A stretch of 11,067 nt of DNA from Chthoniobacterales bacterium (GTDB taxonomy: Bacteria; Verrucomicrobiota; Verrucomicrobiae; Chthoniobacterales; UBA10450). Location of the stretch: positions 1-11,067 of the forward strand of contig QHBL01000284.1 of assembly GCA_003244125.1 (NCBI GenBank), given 5' to 3'. The notes under the pieces were generated by a model, which did not search any database, was not told the DNA's origin, and worked only from the letters and a program-made list of their open reading frames with translations. The position numbers and the translations under genes are program-made. Every line of letters begins with the position of its first letter. The stretch's first letter is position 1. Of this stretch, positions 1 through 6,629 are shown piece by piece.

Positions 1-1
1 A

Positions 2-262
2 TCTAACGCCGTCTTTGTGCGGTTGAGCGCTGAACTCTCGACTCGATTGCAGGAGCGCGGCTGGGAGTTCTACAAATTCATCGAGCCGGACATTTACCGG
101 CTGATGTGCTCCTGGGCCACGACCGAAGTAAGCATCGTCGAGTTCGTGCGCGAGGTGGCGGCGGGGGGAAGTTGCGCCAATGCCACAGCTAGATATAAGA
201 GCGGCAGTGACTCGTTTCACCATTCCGGTTTTGCTGATCGCGCTCATGACAGCTTGCCGTAG
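2..262 (+). CDS. Low-specificity L-threonine aldolase / beta-eliminating lyase, C-terminal fragment (5' end outside window)
   Basis: Only the last 86 residues are present; the frame is open at the left edge and ends at a TAG. The segment SNAVFVRLSAEL, then ERGWEFYKFIEP, then YRLMCSWATTE matches the end of PLP-dependent threonine aldolases, where the pattern NAVFV...RGW.FY.FI...R.MCSW.T is typical. These cytoplasmic fold-type I enzymes split L-threonine and allo-threonine into glycine and acetaldehyde. The PLP lysine would lie upstream of the window. The family usually ends soon after the segment corresponding to FVREVAA. Here about 30 further residues of unrelated character follow (SCANATARYKSGSD onward), and they overlap the next gene by 83 nt in another frame. 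This suggests that the native stop was lost or that the tail is non-functional. The GTG at 17 is internal and is not the start. The family call is firm; the exact substrate is inferred. Confidence 0.78.
   Translation, partial: SNAVFVRLSAELSTRLQERGWEFYKFIEPDIYRLMCSWATTEVSIVEFVREVAAGGSCANATARYKSGSDSFHHSGFADRAHDSLP
163..171 (+). promoter_or_regulatory. Ribosome binding site for the proline-rich lipoprotein
   Basis: The purine run GGGGGGAAG lies 8 nt before the ATG at 180, inside the 3' part of the upstream aldolase gene. It supports ATG 180 over the alternative GTG at 207. Confidence 0.45.
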
Positions 263-641
263 CGAGCGCGATCGACCGCCAGAGACGAGCGCGATTTACC
301 AGGGCCAACCGGTGGCGGTGCTGCCGCCCGAAGCGCCGCCGCCTATCAACGCTGCCCCGCCGCGTGACCATGCGGTTCCTTCGCCGCCACCGGAGCGGCC
401 GAGCCAGACCGAAACAGCGCCGCCACCTCCGCCGCCTAGCGCAACGCCGCGCAGCACGCCACATGTGGTCGTGAACTCGGAGAACGCGCCGCAGTTTCCG
501 GTCGCGAAGCCGGTGCCTGGCAAGGCGGGATTTGTTTACAGCCCGTTTGAGTCGAACGGCACGATGATTGACGTGACTGGTTACGCGTCCGGGACGAAGG
601 TGAAGGATCCGGGGACGAACAGGATTTTCATTGTGCCCTGA
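180..641 (+). CDS. Proline-rich lipoprotein with a conserved-looking C-terminal tail
   Basis: A 153-residue protein of unknown function. Residues 11-25 form a hydrophobic signal segment ending in ALMTAC. Cys26 would be the lipidated residue; the lipobox is acceptable, although Met at -3 is uncommon. Residues 45-95 form a proline-rich, low-complexity linker with a PPPPPP run, of the kind that can span the peptidoglycan layer. Residues 109-153 are a compact non-repetitive tail (AKPVPGKAGFVYSP, then DVTGYASGTKVKDPGTNRIF) ending in IVP. From memory, tails of the form GTKVKDP..G.IF.VP recur in small exported verrucomicrobial proteins; this is unverified. The start at ATG 180 has a good Shine-Dalgarno at 8 nt spacing, but it forces an 83-nt overlap with the aldolase. 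GTG 207 would give a shorter signal peptide and a 56-nt overlap. It is likely a periplasm-facing membrane-anchored protein with no enzymatic motif. Confidence 0.7.
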   Translation: MPQLDIRAAVTRFTIPVLLIALMTACRSERDRPPETSAIYQGQPVAVLPPEAPPPINAAPPRDHAVPSPPPERPSQTETAPPPPPPSATPRSTPHVVVNSENAPQFPVAKPVPGKAGFVYSPFESNGTMIDVTGYASGTKVKDPGTNRIFIVP

Positions 642-682
642 TTCCGGTGGCCGGCTTGCACCACGTGTTCAGCAGAGAAGGT

Positions 683-815
683 CCTGTAGCCGTTTCGCTT
701 TGCGAAAGGCGGGGTTGGGTGCGGCAACGGATAGCGTATGACGGAGCGCTCTTTCGCGTCGCTCAGAGGGCGACGGCTACAGGGCGATGGTAGAGGGGGG
801 ACGGCTACAGCGCGC
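683..815 (+). repeat. Cluster of TGTAGCCG-type palindromic repeats in the lipoprotein-matrixin spacer
   Basis: CCTGTAGCCG (683-692) is matched by its perfect 10-bp inverse CGGCTACAGG (774-783), and the 9-bp core ACGGCTACAG recurs at 801-810. Between the arms are two local hairpins. TTTCGC/GCGAAA (693-698 and 702-707) has a 3-nt loop, flanked by pairing GCC/GGC at 689-691 and 708-710. CGTCGC/GCGACG (757-762 and 770-775) has a 7-nt loop. The first 16 bases of the unit (684-699) match 15 of 16 bases at 3001-3016, another spacer in this window. This is a dispersed, REP-like intergenic element. An in-frame ATG at 738 lies inside it and could mislead start calling for the downstream gene. No ribosome binding site or gene of its own is visible here. 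Confidence 0.75.
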
Positions 816-839
816 ATGAATTTTGCTTTTATAGTAATT

Positions 840-2345
840 ATGACACGTTCCCCTCGAAGCACGGCTGCTCTCCCGCGCCGCCCTCTCGCGGTTGTGGCGT
901 TTGTTTGCTTCGTTCTTAGCGTGCTCGGTGCTGGCAAATGCGCCGCCTACAGTCTCTCAGGAAAGAAATGGCCCAGCGGCAGCGTCGTGACTTTCCAGAT
1001 GGGCCTCGGCGCCGCCGCGCGCACGCTCCTTGATGGCAACACATCGTGGGACGCCGCAGCCGCTCCCGCAGCGACAGCGTGGGACAACGTCATGGCCCGA
1101 TTGCAATTCCGCACCACCATTGCCAGTCCTCCGACGTCATCTGGAGACGGAGTCAACGCCATAGTTTTTTCCAGCACAGTCTTCGGCCAATCGTTTGGCT
1201 CCGGCACGCTGGCGGTGACTTTTTACAGCTACACCTCCGCTGGCGTGATCACCGAAGCCGATGTGCTCTTCAATAACCATGAGAGTTTTGACTCCTATCG
1301 CGGCAATCTCCATTACGGTTCTAATGGTTGGGCCATCGGCGACATCCGCCGCGTCCTCATCCACGAATTGGGCCACGCGCTCGGGCTCGACCACCCCGAC
1401 GACAACGGCCAGCACGTCGACGCCATCATGAACTCGGTCACGAGCAATCGCGAGACGCTCTCGAGTGACGACATCGCCGGCGCGCAGGCGCTCTACGGCG
1501 CGTCCACGGCAAGCCCGACGCCGACGCCGTTACCGACAGCCACGCCGAGTGCCACACCCGCGTTGAGCCGGTTCGGCAACATCTCCACGCGAATGAATGT
1601 CGGCACCGGCGATAACGTGATGATCGGGGGTTTTACCATCAGCGGTTCGGCGCAAAAGGCGGTGGTCGTTCGCGTGCTCGGTCCTACACTCGCGGGTTTC
1701 GGAGTTACCCGTGTTCTTGCCGATCCAGCGCTCGAGCTCCATGATTCCACCGGCGCCGTCATTGCCACGAATGACGACTGGCAAAGCGGCACCCAGGGTT
1801 CGCAGTTGACGGCCAGCGGATACGCGCCGGGCAACGGGAACGAGCCGGCGTTGATCGCGACACTCGCGCCCGGCGCCTACAGTGCGATTGTCCGTGGCGC
1901 CGGCAACGCCACCGGCATCGCGCTGATCGAGGTTTATCAGCTCGATTCGCTCGGCAGCCGGCTCTCGAACCTCTCCACACGCGGCCGCGTCGGCACGGGC
2001 GACAATGTGCTCATCGGCGGCATCATCATCACCGGCGGCTCGCCCAAACGAATGGTGGTGCGGGCGCTCGGCCCGACCATGGCTGGTGCGCCCTTCTCAG
2101 TCCGCGGGACCCTTTCCAACCCCACGCTCGAGCTTCACAACGGCTCCGGCACTTTAATTTACAGTAACGACGACTGGACGAGTGGCACCCAGGCGGCGGA
2201 ACTCAGAGCGAGCGGTTACGGGCCGCCGAACGCCAGCGAATCGGCCATCATCGCAACGCTTCCGGCCGGTAATTACAGCGCCATCGTTCGCGGGGTCAAC
2301 AACACCACCGGCGTGGCATTGATCGATACCTACGATCTTGATTGA
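840..2345 (+). CDS. Secreted matrixin-type (M10) zinc metalloprotease with two tandem C-terminal beta domains
   Basis: A 501-residue exported protease. Residues 1-38 form a signal peptide: basic n-region, hydrophobic core PLAVVAFVCFVLSVLGAG, likely cleavage near KCAA. The catalytic domain, to about residue 220, holds the metzincin zinc site HELGHALGLDH at 175-185 (His175, His179, His185; base Glu176). The Met-turn IMNS follows (Met197), then an SDDI.G.Q.LYG helix typical of matrixins. A Pro/Thr linker spans 221-243. Two homologous domains follow (about 244-368 and 374-501). Each has GTGDNV.IGG near its start, NDDW.SGTQ in the middle and G.YSAIVRG..N.TG.AL near its end, resembling pre-peptidase C-terminal (PPC) beta sandwiches. 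Start choice: ATG 840 gives the cleanest signal peptide. ATG 816 is possible, while ATG 738 lies in a repeat. None has a clear Shine-Dalgarno. The substrate is unknown. A probable partner gene lies 74 nt downstream. Confidence 0.85.
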   Translation: MTRSPRSTAALPRRPLAVVAFVCFVLSVLGAGKCAAYSLSGKKWPSGSVVTFQMGLGAAARTLLDGNTSWDAAAAPAATAWDNVMARLQFRTTIASPPTSSGDGVNAIVFSSTVFGQSFGSGTLAVTFYSYTSAGVITEADVLFNNHESFDSYRGNLHYGSNGWAIGDIRRVLIHELGHALGLDHPDDNGQHVDAIMNSVTSNRETLSSDDIAGAQALYGASTASPTPTPLPTATPSATPALSRFGNISTRMNVGTGDNVMIGGFTISGSAQKAVVVRVLGPTLAGFGVTRVLADPALELHDSTGAVIATNDDWQSGTQGSQLTASGYAPGNGNEPALIATLAPGAYSAIVRGAGNATGIALIEVYQLDSLGSRLSNLSTRGRVGTGDNVLIGGIIITGGSPKRMVVRALGPTMAGAPFSVRGTLSNPTLELHNGSGTLIYSNDDWTSGTQAAELRASGYGPPNASESAIIATLPAGNYSAIVRGVNNTTGVALIDTYDLD

Positions 2346-2407
2346 TGTCAGGCCCTGGCGCGACGGAAGCTGGTTTGAATGGTTCAACATCTGGAAGTAA
2401 GATCGAA

Positions 2408-2413
2408 AGAAGG
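2408..2413 (+). promoter_or_regulatory. Ribosome binding site of the 192-aa secreted protein
   Basis: AGAAGG stands 6 nt before the ATG at 2420. It sets the start at MKKLYHLL and excludes the longer in-frame extension that begins at 2342. Confidence 0.7.
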
Positions 2414-2419
2414 TCCCCC

Positions 2420-2998
2420 ATGAAAAAGCTATATCACTTGCTTGCTGCGGCCATGGCTGCGCTCGTCGTGTGCACGACCGGCGCCACGACAGTTATTCCG
2501 CCATCGTTCGACGATCTCGTTAGCCGCGCGCAAATCATCTTCCAAGGCACTGTCACCGGTGTGCGCTCGGAGTGGATCGGCGAAGGCGCGCAACGGCACA
2601 TCGTTAGCTACGTCACCTTTAAGGTAGAAGATGCGCTCAAAGGTAATCCCGGGCCGGAAATCACGCTGCGCATGCTTGGCGGAACGGTCGCGGGCCAGAC
2701 GATGGAGGTGACTGACGCCCCGAAATTCAAGGCGGGCGATCGCGACGTGTTGTTTGTCGAGAATAACGGCACGCAATTCATTCCGCTAGTTGGGATCATG
2801 CATGGCCGGTATCATGTGCGGAAGGATGCCAACGGCCAGGACACGATCTACGATAACACCGGCTCGCCCGTGAGCTCGACCGAGCACGTCGGCAAGGCCG
2901 CGCTCACTGCTGCTGCGGCGGCTGCGGGAGCTCAGGCGATGACGTTGCAACAGTTCAAGCAGGCCGTCGTTAGCCGAGCTGGGCAACTCGCTCCGTAG
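2420..2998 (+). CDS. Small exported protein of unknown function, probable partner of the matrixin
   Basis: A 192-residue protein that I cannot name. A classical signal peptide (MKK, then a hydrophobic stretch 7-18) predicts export, with cleavage near residue 22. Cys18 is not in a convincing lipobox. The mature part begins IPPSFDDLVSRAQIIFQGTV and continues with a beta-rich segment: VTFKVEDALKG (65-75), ITLRMLGGTV (81-90), KAGDRDVLFVENN (104-116), then FIPLVGIMHGRYHV (120-133). Residues 155-192 are alanine-rich and helical. From memory, proteins with the 'F.GTV....SEW...V.F.V...LKG' pattern are often encoded beside secreted matrixins in Verrucomicrobia and other soil bacteria. The 74-nt spacing and strong ribosome binding site here agree with co-transcription. 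A role as propeptide, inhibitor or chaperone for the protease is possible but purely inferred. No enzymatic motif is visible. Confidence 0.75.
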   Translation: MKKLYHLLAAAMAALVVCTTGATTVIPPSFDDLVSRAQIIFQGTVTGVRSEWIGEGAQRHIVSYVTFKVEDALKGNPGPEITLRMLGGTVAGQTMEVTDAPKFKAGDRDVLFVENNGTQFIPLVGIMHGRYHVRKDANGQDTIYDNTGSPVSSTEHVGKAALTAAAAAAGAQAMTLQQFKQAVVSRAGQLAP

Positions 2999-3000
2999 CG

Positions 3001-3026
3001 CTGTAGCCGCTTCGCTCTGGGAAGCG
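3001..3026 (+). repeat. Second copy of the TGTAGCCG repeat, with hairpin
   Basis: CTGTAGCCGCTTCGCT (3001-3016) matches 684-699 at 15 of 16 positions. It folds into CGCTTC/GAAGCG (3008-3013 and 3021-3026) with a 7-nt loop. It begins 2 nt after the stop of the preceding gene and has no T-run, so it is better described as a dispersed repeat than an intrinsic terminator. The rest of the spacer (3027-3097) holds a further weak GCGGCG/CGCCGC inverted repeat (3034-3039 and 3053-3058) and nothing else I can identify. Confidence 0.7.
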
Positions 3027-3097
3027 TCACGGTGCGGCGAAGGCACGTTCACCGCCGCTTACATTGCCCCGGCAACCCAGCGGTGATAAGTAAACAT

Positions 3098-5188
3098 ATG
3101 AACGCGATCCGGCGTTTGCTTGCGCTGAGCTTCCTGGTGGCGACAGCTTCTCAAGCGCAGGTTTACCAAGGCAAACAACTCGTCGAAGCAAGTGCCGTCG
3201 CTAACGTCAGCGCCGCGGTTCCCGGCGAACCATTCCTGGTGGGCGTGCGTCTGAAGATGGCGCCGGGCTGGCATACCTATTGGAAATACCCGGGCGACGC
3301 TGGCATTCCCACCGACATCAAGTGGCAACTGCCCGAGGGATGGCACGCGGGTGAAATTCAGTGGCCGATTCCGCTCAAGCTCCAGGAGCCGGGCGACATT
3401 CTGATCTACGGGTATCACGCTGAGGTGTTGCTCATCCAGCAGATCACGCCGGCGAAAAACTTCAGCGGCAACAACGTTAAGCTGAGCGCGAAAGTCAGCT
3501 GGCTCGTTTGCGAGAAGATCTGCATTCCCGGCGACGCGGCGGTCGATCTCACGCTCCCGGTCGCATCGAGCAACGCGCCGGCGAACACTGATCTCTTCAC
3601 GCGCTTCCAAAAACTGCTCCCGCAATCATCGCCCCCAAATTTCGGGGTGACGTGGTCGCGCGACAGCGCCGGCCTGCTCCTCAGCGTCACCAGCTCGGAC
3701 ATCGCGAAAGCGACGGCGGTCGAGTTCCTCCCCGCTCCAGCTGAGAACGTCGCCGTCGGTCATCCGCAGCTGCAATCGCGTGAAGGAGATCGCGTCGTCT
3801 TTCGCGTGCCGATGGAAGCGACGAACCGCGATTCGTTGCCGGGCCTGATCGTCTCAGGCGAAGGTGAAAATCGGCGCGCGTGGGAAATCTCCACCGTCCA
3901 GCAAAGCGCGACGGCTGTTCACGCCTCACCGTTTCGTGAGCTAGCGCGGTTCCTTATCTTCGGATTCATCGGCGGTTTCATTTTGAATCTGATGCCTTGC
4001 GTGCTGCCGGTCATCTCGCTCAAAATTTTCGGTTTTGTGCAGCAGACTGGGCAAAGCCGAACCCGGATTTTGCGCAGCGGTCTCGCCTTCATCGCCGGAA
4101 TCTTTGTCTGGTTCATCGGGCTTGCGCTTGTGCTCGTCGCGCTGAAATCCGCCGGGCACGAGATCACCTGGGCATTTCAATTCACCAATCCCTATTTCGT
4201 CCTCATCATGAGCGCGATTGTCCTCGTCTTCGCGCTCAATCTCTTCGGCGTTTTCGAAATCAATCTACCGCAATGGCTCAGCCGCCGCGCGGTCGCGGTC
4301 GAGTCCTCGCACGGCAATGCCGGCTCATTTTTCCAAGGCGTTTTCGCGACCATTTTGGCGACACCGTGCACTGCACCGTTTCTCGGCACCGCGCTCGGTT
4401 TCGCTTTTACCCAATCAGCCACCGTCATCCTGCTCATGTTCGCCGCCATCGCCGCGGGTATGAGCGCTCCTTATCTCCTGCTCAGCGCGCAGCCGGCATG
4501 GCTGAAGTTTCTGCCCAAACCCGGCGCATGGATGTTGCGCGTGAAACAGCTGATGGGCTTCCTCCTCATCGCCACGCTGCTCTTTCTTCTCTCCGTGCTC
4601 GGCGCGCAACGGGGCGTCGCGGCACTCATCTGGACGTGCGCATTTCTCCTCGTGCTCAGCGTCGCCTGCTGGATGAAAGGCGCGTTCCTCACGCCGCTGG
4701 CCTCGGCCATGACCCGCGCGAGTACGGTCATGCTCATGCTCGCGCTCATCATCGGCGGCGGCTGGTATTTCATCGGCGAAAAATTCGTCAGCGCGTCATC
4801 TGTCACCGCCTCGAACGTTGGTACGGAGGGATGGGCGCCATTCACTCCGGAGCGCCTCGCCTACGAGCTTCAGCAAGGCCACGCCGTCTTCATCGATTTC
4901 ACCGCCGAGTGGTGCATCACCTGCAAATTCAATGAATCGACCGTGCTCGAGACCGCCGCTGTTCGCAACGCTTTTTCCCAGCGCCAGATCGTGAAACTCA
5001 AAGCCGATTGGACCAATGGCGATCCCGCTGTTACCAAAATGTTGAAACAATTCGGGCGCCCGGGTGTCCCATTGTATGTGCTTTACCCGGGCGGCGCGGC
5101 CCAGCCCTACGTCTTCCCGGAATTGCTCACCAAAAACATCGTCTTGGAAAAACTCGAAACCGTTAATCACCCGATTGTGTCTCAATGA
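3098..5188 (+). CDS. dsbD: DsbD-type transmembrane thiol:disulfide reductase with C-terminal thioredoxin domain
   Basis: A 696-residue inner-membrane protein that moves electrons from cytoplasmic thioredoxin to periplasmic thiol proteins. Layout: signal peptide 1-20 (cleavage after SQA); periplasmic N-terminal DsbD-like domain, about 21-280, with the pair Cys138-X3-Cys142 in SWLVCEKICIPGD. The DsbD/CcdA-type membrane core has about eight segments (284-314, 326-349, 364-390, 411-438, 441-464, 484-503, 507-525, 541-560). Its two cysteines are Cys301 in LMPCVLPV and Cys424 in ATPCTAPF. The C-terminal thioredoxin domain carries WCITC (Cys606, Cys609) and a cis-proline loop GRPGVPLY. All six redox cysteines are present, so it should be functional. 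The large N-terminal domain makes it closer to ScsB-like members than to E. coli DsbD. ATG 3098 directly precedes the signal peptide and has only a weak GGTGAT-like site. It overlaps the next gene by 4 nt. Confidence 0.9.
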   Translation: MNAIRRLLALSFLVATASQAQVYQGKQLVEASAVANVSAAVPGEPFLVGVRLKMAPGWHTYWKYPGDAGIPTDIKWQLPEGWHAGEIQWPIPLKLQEPGDILIYGYHAEVLLIQQITPAKNFSGNNVKLSAKVSWLVCEKICIPGDAAVDLTLPVASSNAPANTDLFTRFQKLLPQSSPPNFGVTWSRDSAGLLLSVTSSDIAKATAVEFLPAPAENVAVGHPQLQSREGDRVVFRVPMEATNRDSLPGLIVSGEGENRRAWEISTVQQSATAVHASPFRELARFLIFGFIGGFILNLMPCVLPVISLKIFGFVQQTGQSRTRILRSGLAFIAGIFVWFIGLALVLVALKSAGHEITWAFQFTNPYFVLIMSAIVLVFALNLFGVFEINLPQWLSRRAVAVESSHGNAGSFFQGVFATILATPCTAPFLGTALGFAFTQSATVILLMFAAIAAGMSAPYLLLSAQPAWLKFLPKPGAWMLRVKQLMGFLLIATLLFLLSVLGAQRGVAALIWTCAFLLVLSVACWMKGAFLTPLASAMTRASTVMLMLALIIGGGWYFIGEKFVSASSVTASNVGTEGWAPFTPERLAYELQQGHAVFIDFTAEWCITCKFNESTVLETAAVRNAFSQRQIVKLKADWTNGDPAVTKMLKQFGRPGVPLYVLYPGGAAQPYVFPELLTKNIVLEKLETVNHPIVSQ

Positions 5189-5793
5189 ACATGAAATCAC
5201 TCACCATCGCTCTTCTCTCGCTCGCCAGCGCCGCGCTCTATGCCGCCGATTCACCAGCCGTCGGTTCAGCCGCGCCAGACTTCAGCCTCCCGGACGCCAA
5301 CGGCAAAACGCATTCGCTGGCGGATTTCAAAGGCAAATATGTCGTGCTGGAGTGGTTCAATCCGGAGTGCCCGTTTGTGAAGAAGCACTATGGCAGCGGC
5401 AACATGCAAAAGCTGCAAGGCGATTACACGAGCAAAGGCGTGGTCTGGCTCACGATCGATTCGAATGCGCCGGGCGCGGAAGGCAACATTTCAGCCGAGC
5501 AGGCTCGAGAGGTAATGAAGAAGTGGAACACGAAACAGACCGCGCTTCTGCTCGATCCCGAAGGCAAAGCAGGCCGCAGCTACGGCGCGCACAACACGCC
5601 GCACATGTTCGTCATTAATCCCGAAGGCAAAGTCATCTACGAGGGCGCCATCGATAGCAAAGCTTCACCGAATCCGGCCGACATCCCGAACTCGACCAAT
5701 TACGTGAAAGTCGCGCTCGACGAATCAATGAGCGGCAAACCCGTCTCGAACGCGACGACCCGCCCGTACGGCTGCTCGGTTAAATACAAGTGA
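5185..5793 (+). CDS. Exported redoxin (AhpC/TSA-like thioredoxin-fold) protein, likely DsbD client
   Basis: A 202-residue protein with a signal peptide (1-20, cleavage near LYA-AD). It then has the redoxin start GSAAPDFSLPDANGKTHSL, followed by LADFKGKYVVLEWFNPECPF, where Cys62 sits in the peroxiredoxin/thioredoxin active-site position as a single cysteine rather than CXXC. Later fold elements are HNTPHMFVINPEGKVIYEGAID, with the conserved cis-proline of TPHMF. The only other cysteine, Cys197, is in a C-terminal PYGCSVKY segment and could act as the resolving residue. The start overlaps the dsbD stop (ATGA), with no Shine-Dalgarno of its own, so translation is probably coupled. Context and cysteine pattern suggest a periplasmic peroxiredoxin-like or thiol-reductase partner reduced by the upstream DsbD, comparable to the envelope peroxide-reduction pathways described for ScsB proteins. 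Activity is inferred. ATG 5191 is an alternative start with the same signal peptide. Confidence 0.85.
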   Translation: MNMKSLTIALLSLASAALYAADSPAVGSAAPDFSLPDANGKTHSLADFKGKYVVLEWFNPECPFVKKHYGSGNMQKLQGDYTSKGVVWLTIDSNAPGAEGNISAEQAREVMKKWNTKQTALLLDPEGKAGRSYGAHNTPHMFVINPEGKVIYEGAIDSKASPNPADIPNSTNYVKVALDESMSGKPVSNATTRPYGCSVKYK

Positions 5794-5837
5794 CGCGGTA
5801 GCCAGCTTCGGCGCTAATAATCTAACGCTGTCGCTCT

Positions 5838-6629
5838 TCATCCGCGATGCCTTGTGATGGGCGCTGCAAACCGCAGCAGCCCCAACGGCATCATGCGCGT
5901 GAGCGCCATCGCCGTCTTCATCACCACTCCGGGAATCACGATCGCTTTGTCCCGCTCCACTCCGCGCAAGCCGGCCCGTGCCACCGTCTCCACGGGCACG
6001 TGCGCCATCCTCAATCCGTAGCGCCGCGGGCGTGATCCGCGATTGGCGACTTGCGTGAACTCCGTCTCAACCGGGCCGGGACATAATGCTGTTACGGTGA
6101 TGCCGCAGCCGCGCGTCTCGGAGCGAATTGCTTCAGAAAAACTCGTGACGTACGCTTTAGTCGCAGCGTAAACCGCAAATCCGGGCAACGGCAGAAAACT
6201 GGCGGACGAGCTAACGTTGAGAATCGCGCCGCGTCTTTGCGCGACCATGCGCGGGAGCACGGCGCGGGTCAGAACAGTGAGCGCGAGGACATTGACCTGC
6301 ACCTGTTCGTTCACCCGCTGCGGCTCAGCTTTGGCGAACGCGCCGAGGTCGCCCAAGCCGGCGTTGTTCACCAGGAAATCGATCGGCTCTTCGGCCAGCC
6401 AGCGCGCGAGCTCCATCGTTTCCTCGATGTTGGAAAGATCGGTCTCACGAGTTTCGATCGAGAGCGTCCGGTTCACCGCGATGAGCCTATCGCGCAGCGA
6501 CTCGAGCCGGTCACGCCGCCTCGCCACCAGCACTAAAGTCTTTGCGCGCGGCGCAAGCTGGCGGGCAAGCTCGGCCCCGATTCCAGCCGACGCGCCGGTG
6601 ATGACGGCGGTGCAATTATCCAACGTCAT
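5838..6629 (-). CDS. Short-chain dehydrogenase/reductase (SDR), classical type
   Basis: A 263-residue soluble NAD(P)-dependent oxidoreductase. It has the cofactor glycine motif TGASAGIG at 11-18, with basic residues after the second strand (VARRRDRL) that favour NADP. It also has the NNAG motif at 88-91, the structural Asn113 and the catalytic set Ser141, Tyr154, Lys158 (YAATK). CPGPVETEF (183-191) is the usual post-active-site loop. The sequence resembles the YdfG/DltE-like SDR group acting on small hydroxy or keto compounds, but the substrate cannot be read from the sequence. Its ATG overlaps the stop of the upstream pseudouridine synthase by 4 nt (ATGA). No Shine-Dalgarno is visible and a strong palindrome ends 21 nt upstream. 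The gene is the last of the minus-strand run and converges on the redoxin gene with a 44-nt gap. Confidence 0.88.
   Translation of the reverse strand: MTLDNCTAVITGASAGIGAELARQLAPRAKTLVLVARRRDRLESLRDRLIAVNRTLSIETRETDLSNIEETMELARWLAEEPIDFLVNNAGLGDLGAFAKAEPQRVNEQVQVNVLALTVLTRAVLPRMVAQRRGAILNVSSSASFLPLPGFAVYAATKAYVTSFSEAIRSETRGCGITVTALCPGPVETEFTQVANRGSRPRRYGLRMAHVPVETVARAGLRGVERDKAIVIPGVVMKTAMALTRMMPLGLLRFAAPITRHRG

Noticed and set aside
738..839. N-terminal extension of the matrixin from ATG 738 (34 extra residues)
   Set aside because: The extension is encoded mainly by repeat sequence, has no ribosome binding site and would place the signal peptide 45 or more residues inside the protein.
819..842. 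AT-rich patch with TATAGT (830-835) as a promoter for the matrixin
   Set aside because: A -10 here would start transcription at or after the preferred ATG 840, and no convincing -35 is seen; too weak to annotate.
2375..2387. TTGAA-TGG-TTCAA small palindrome in the matrixin-partner spacer as an operator
   Set aside because: Only 5-bp arms, single occurrence, between probably co-transcribed genes; compatible with chance.
3997..4935. 312-codon open frame on the + strand inside dsbD
   Set aside because: The translation is Arg/His-rich and motif-free, while the other frame holds the DsbD membrane core and cysteine motifs; a shadow frame.
5794..5837. Bidirectional terminator between the convergent redoxin and SDR genes
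   Set aside because: No stem longer than a few base pairs and no T-run; a GTAGCC hexamer is present but does not extend to the repeat consensus.
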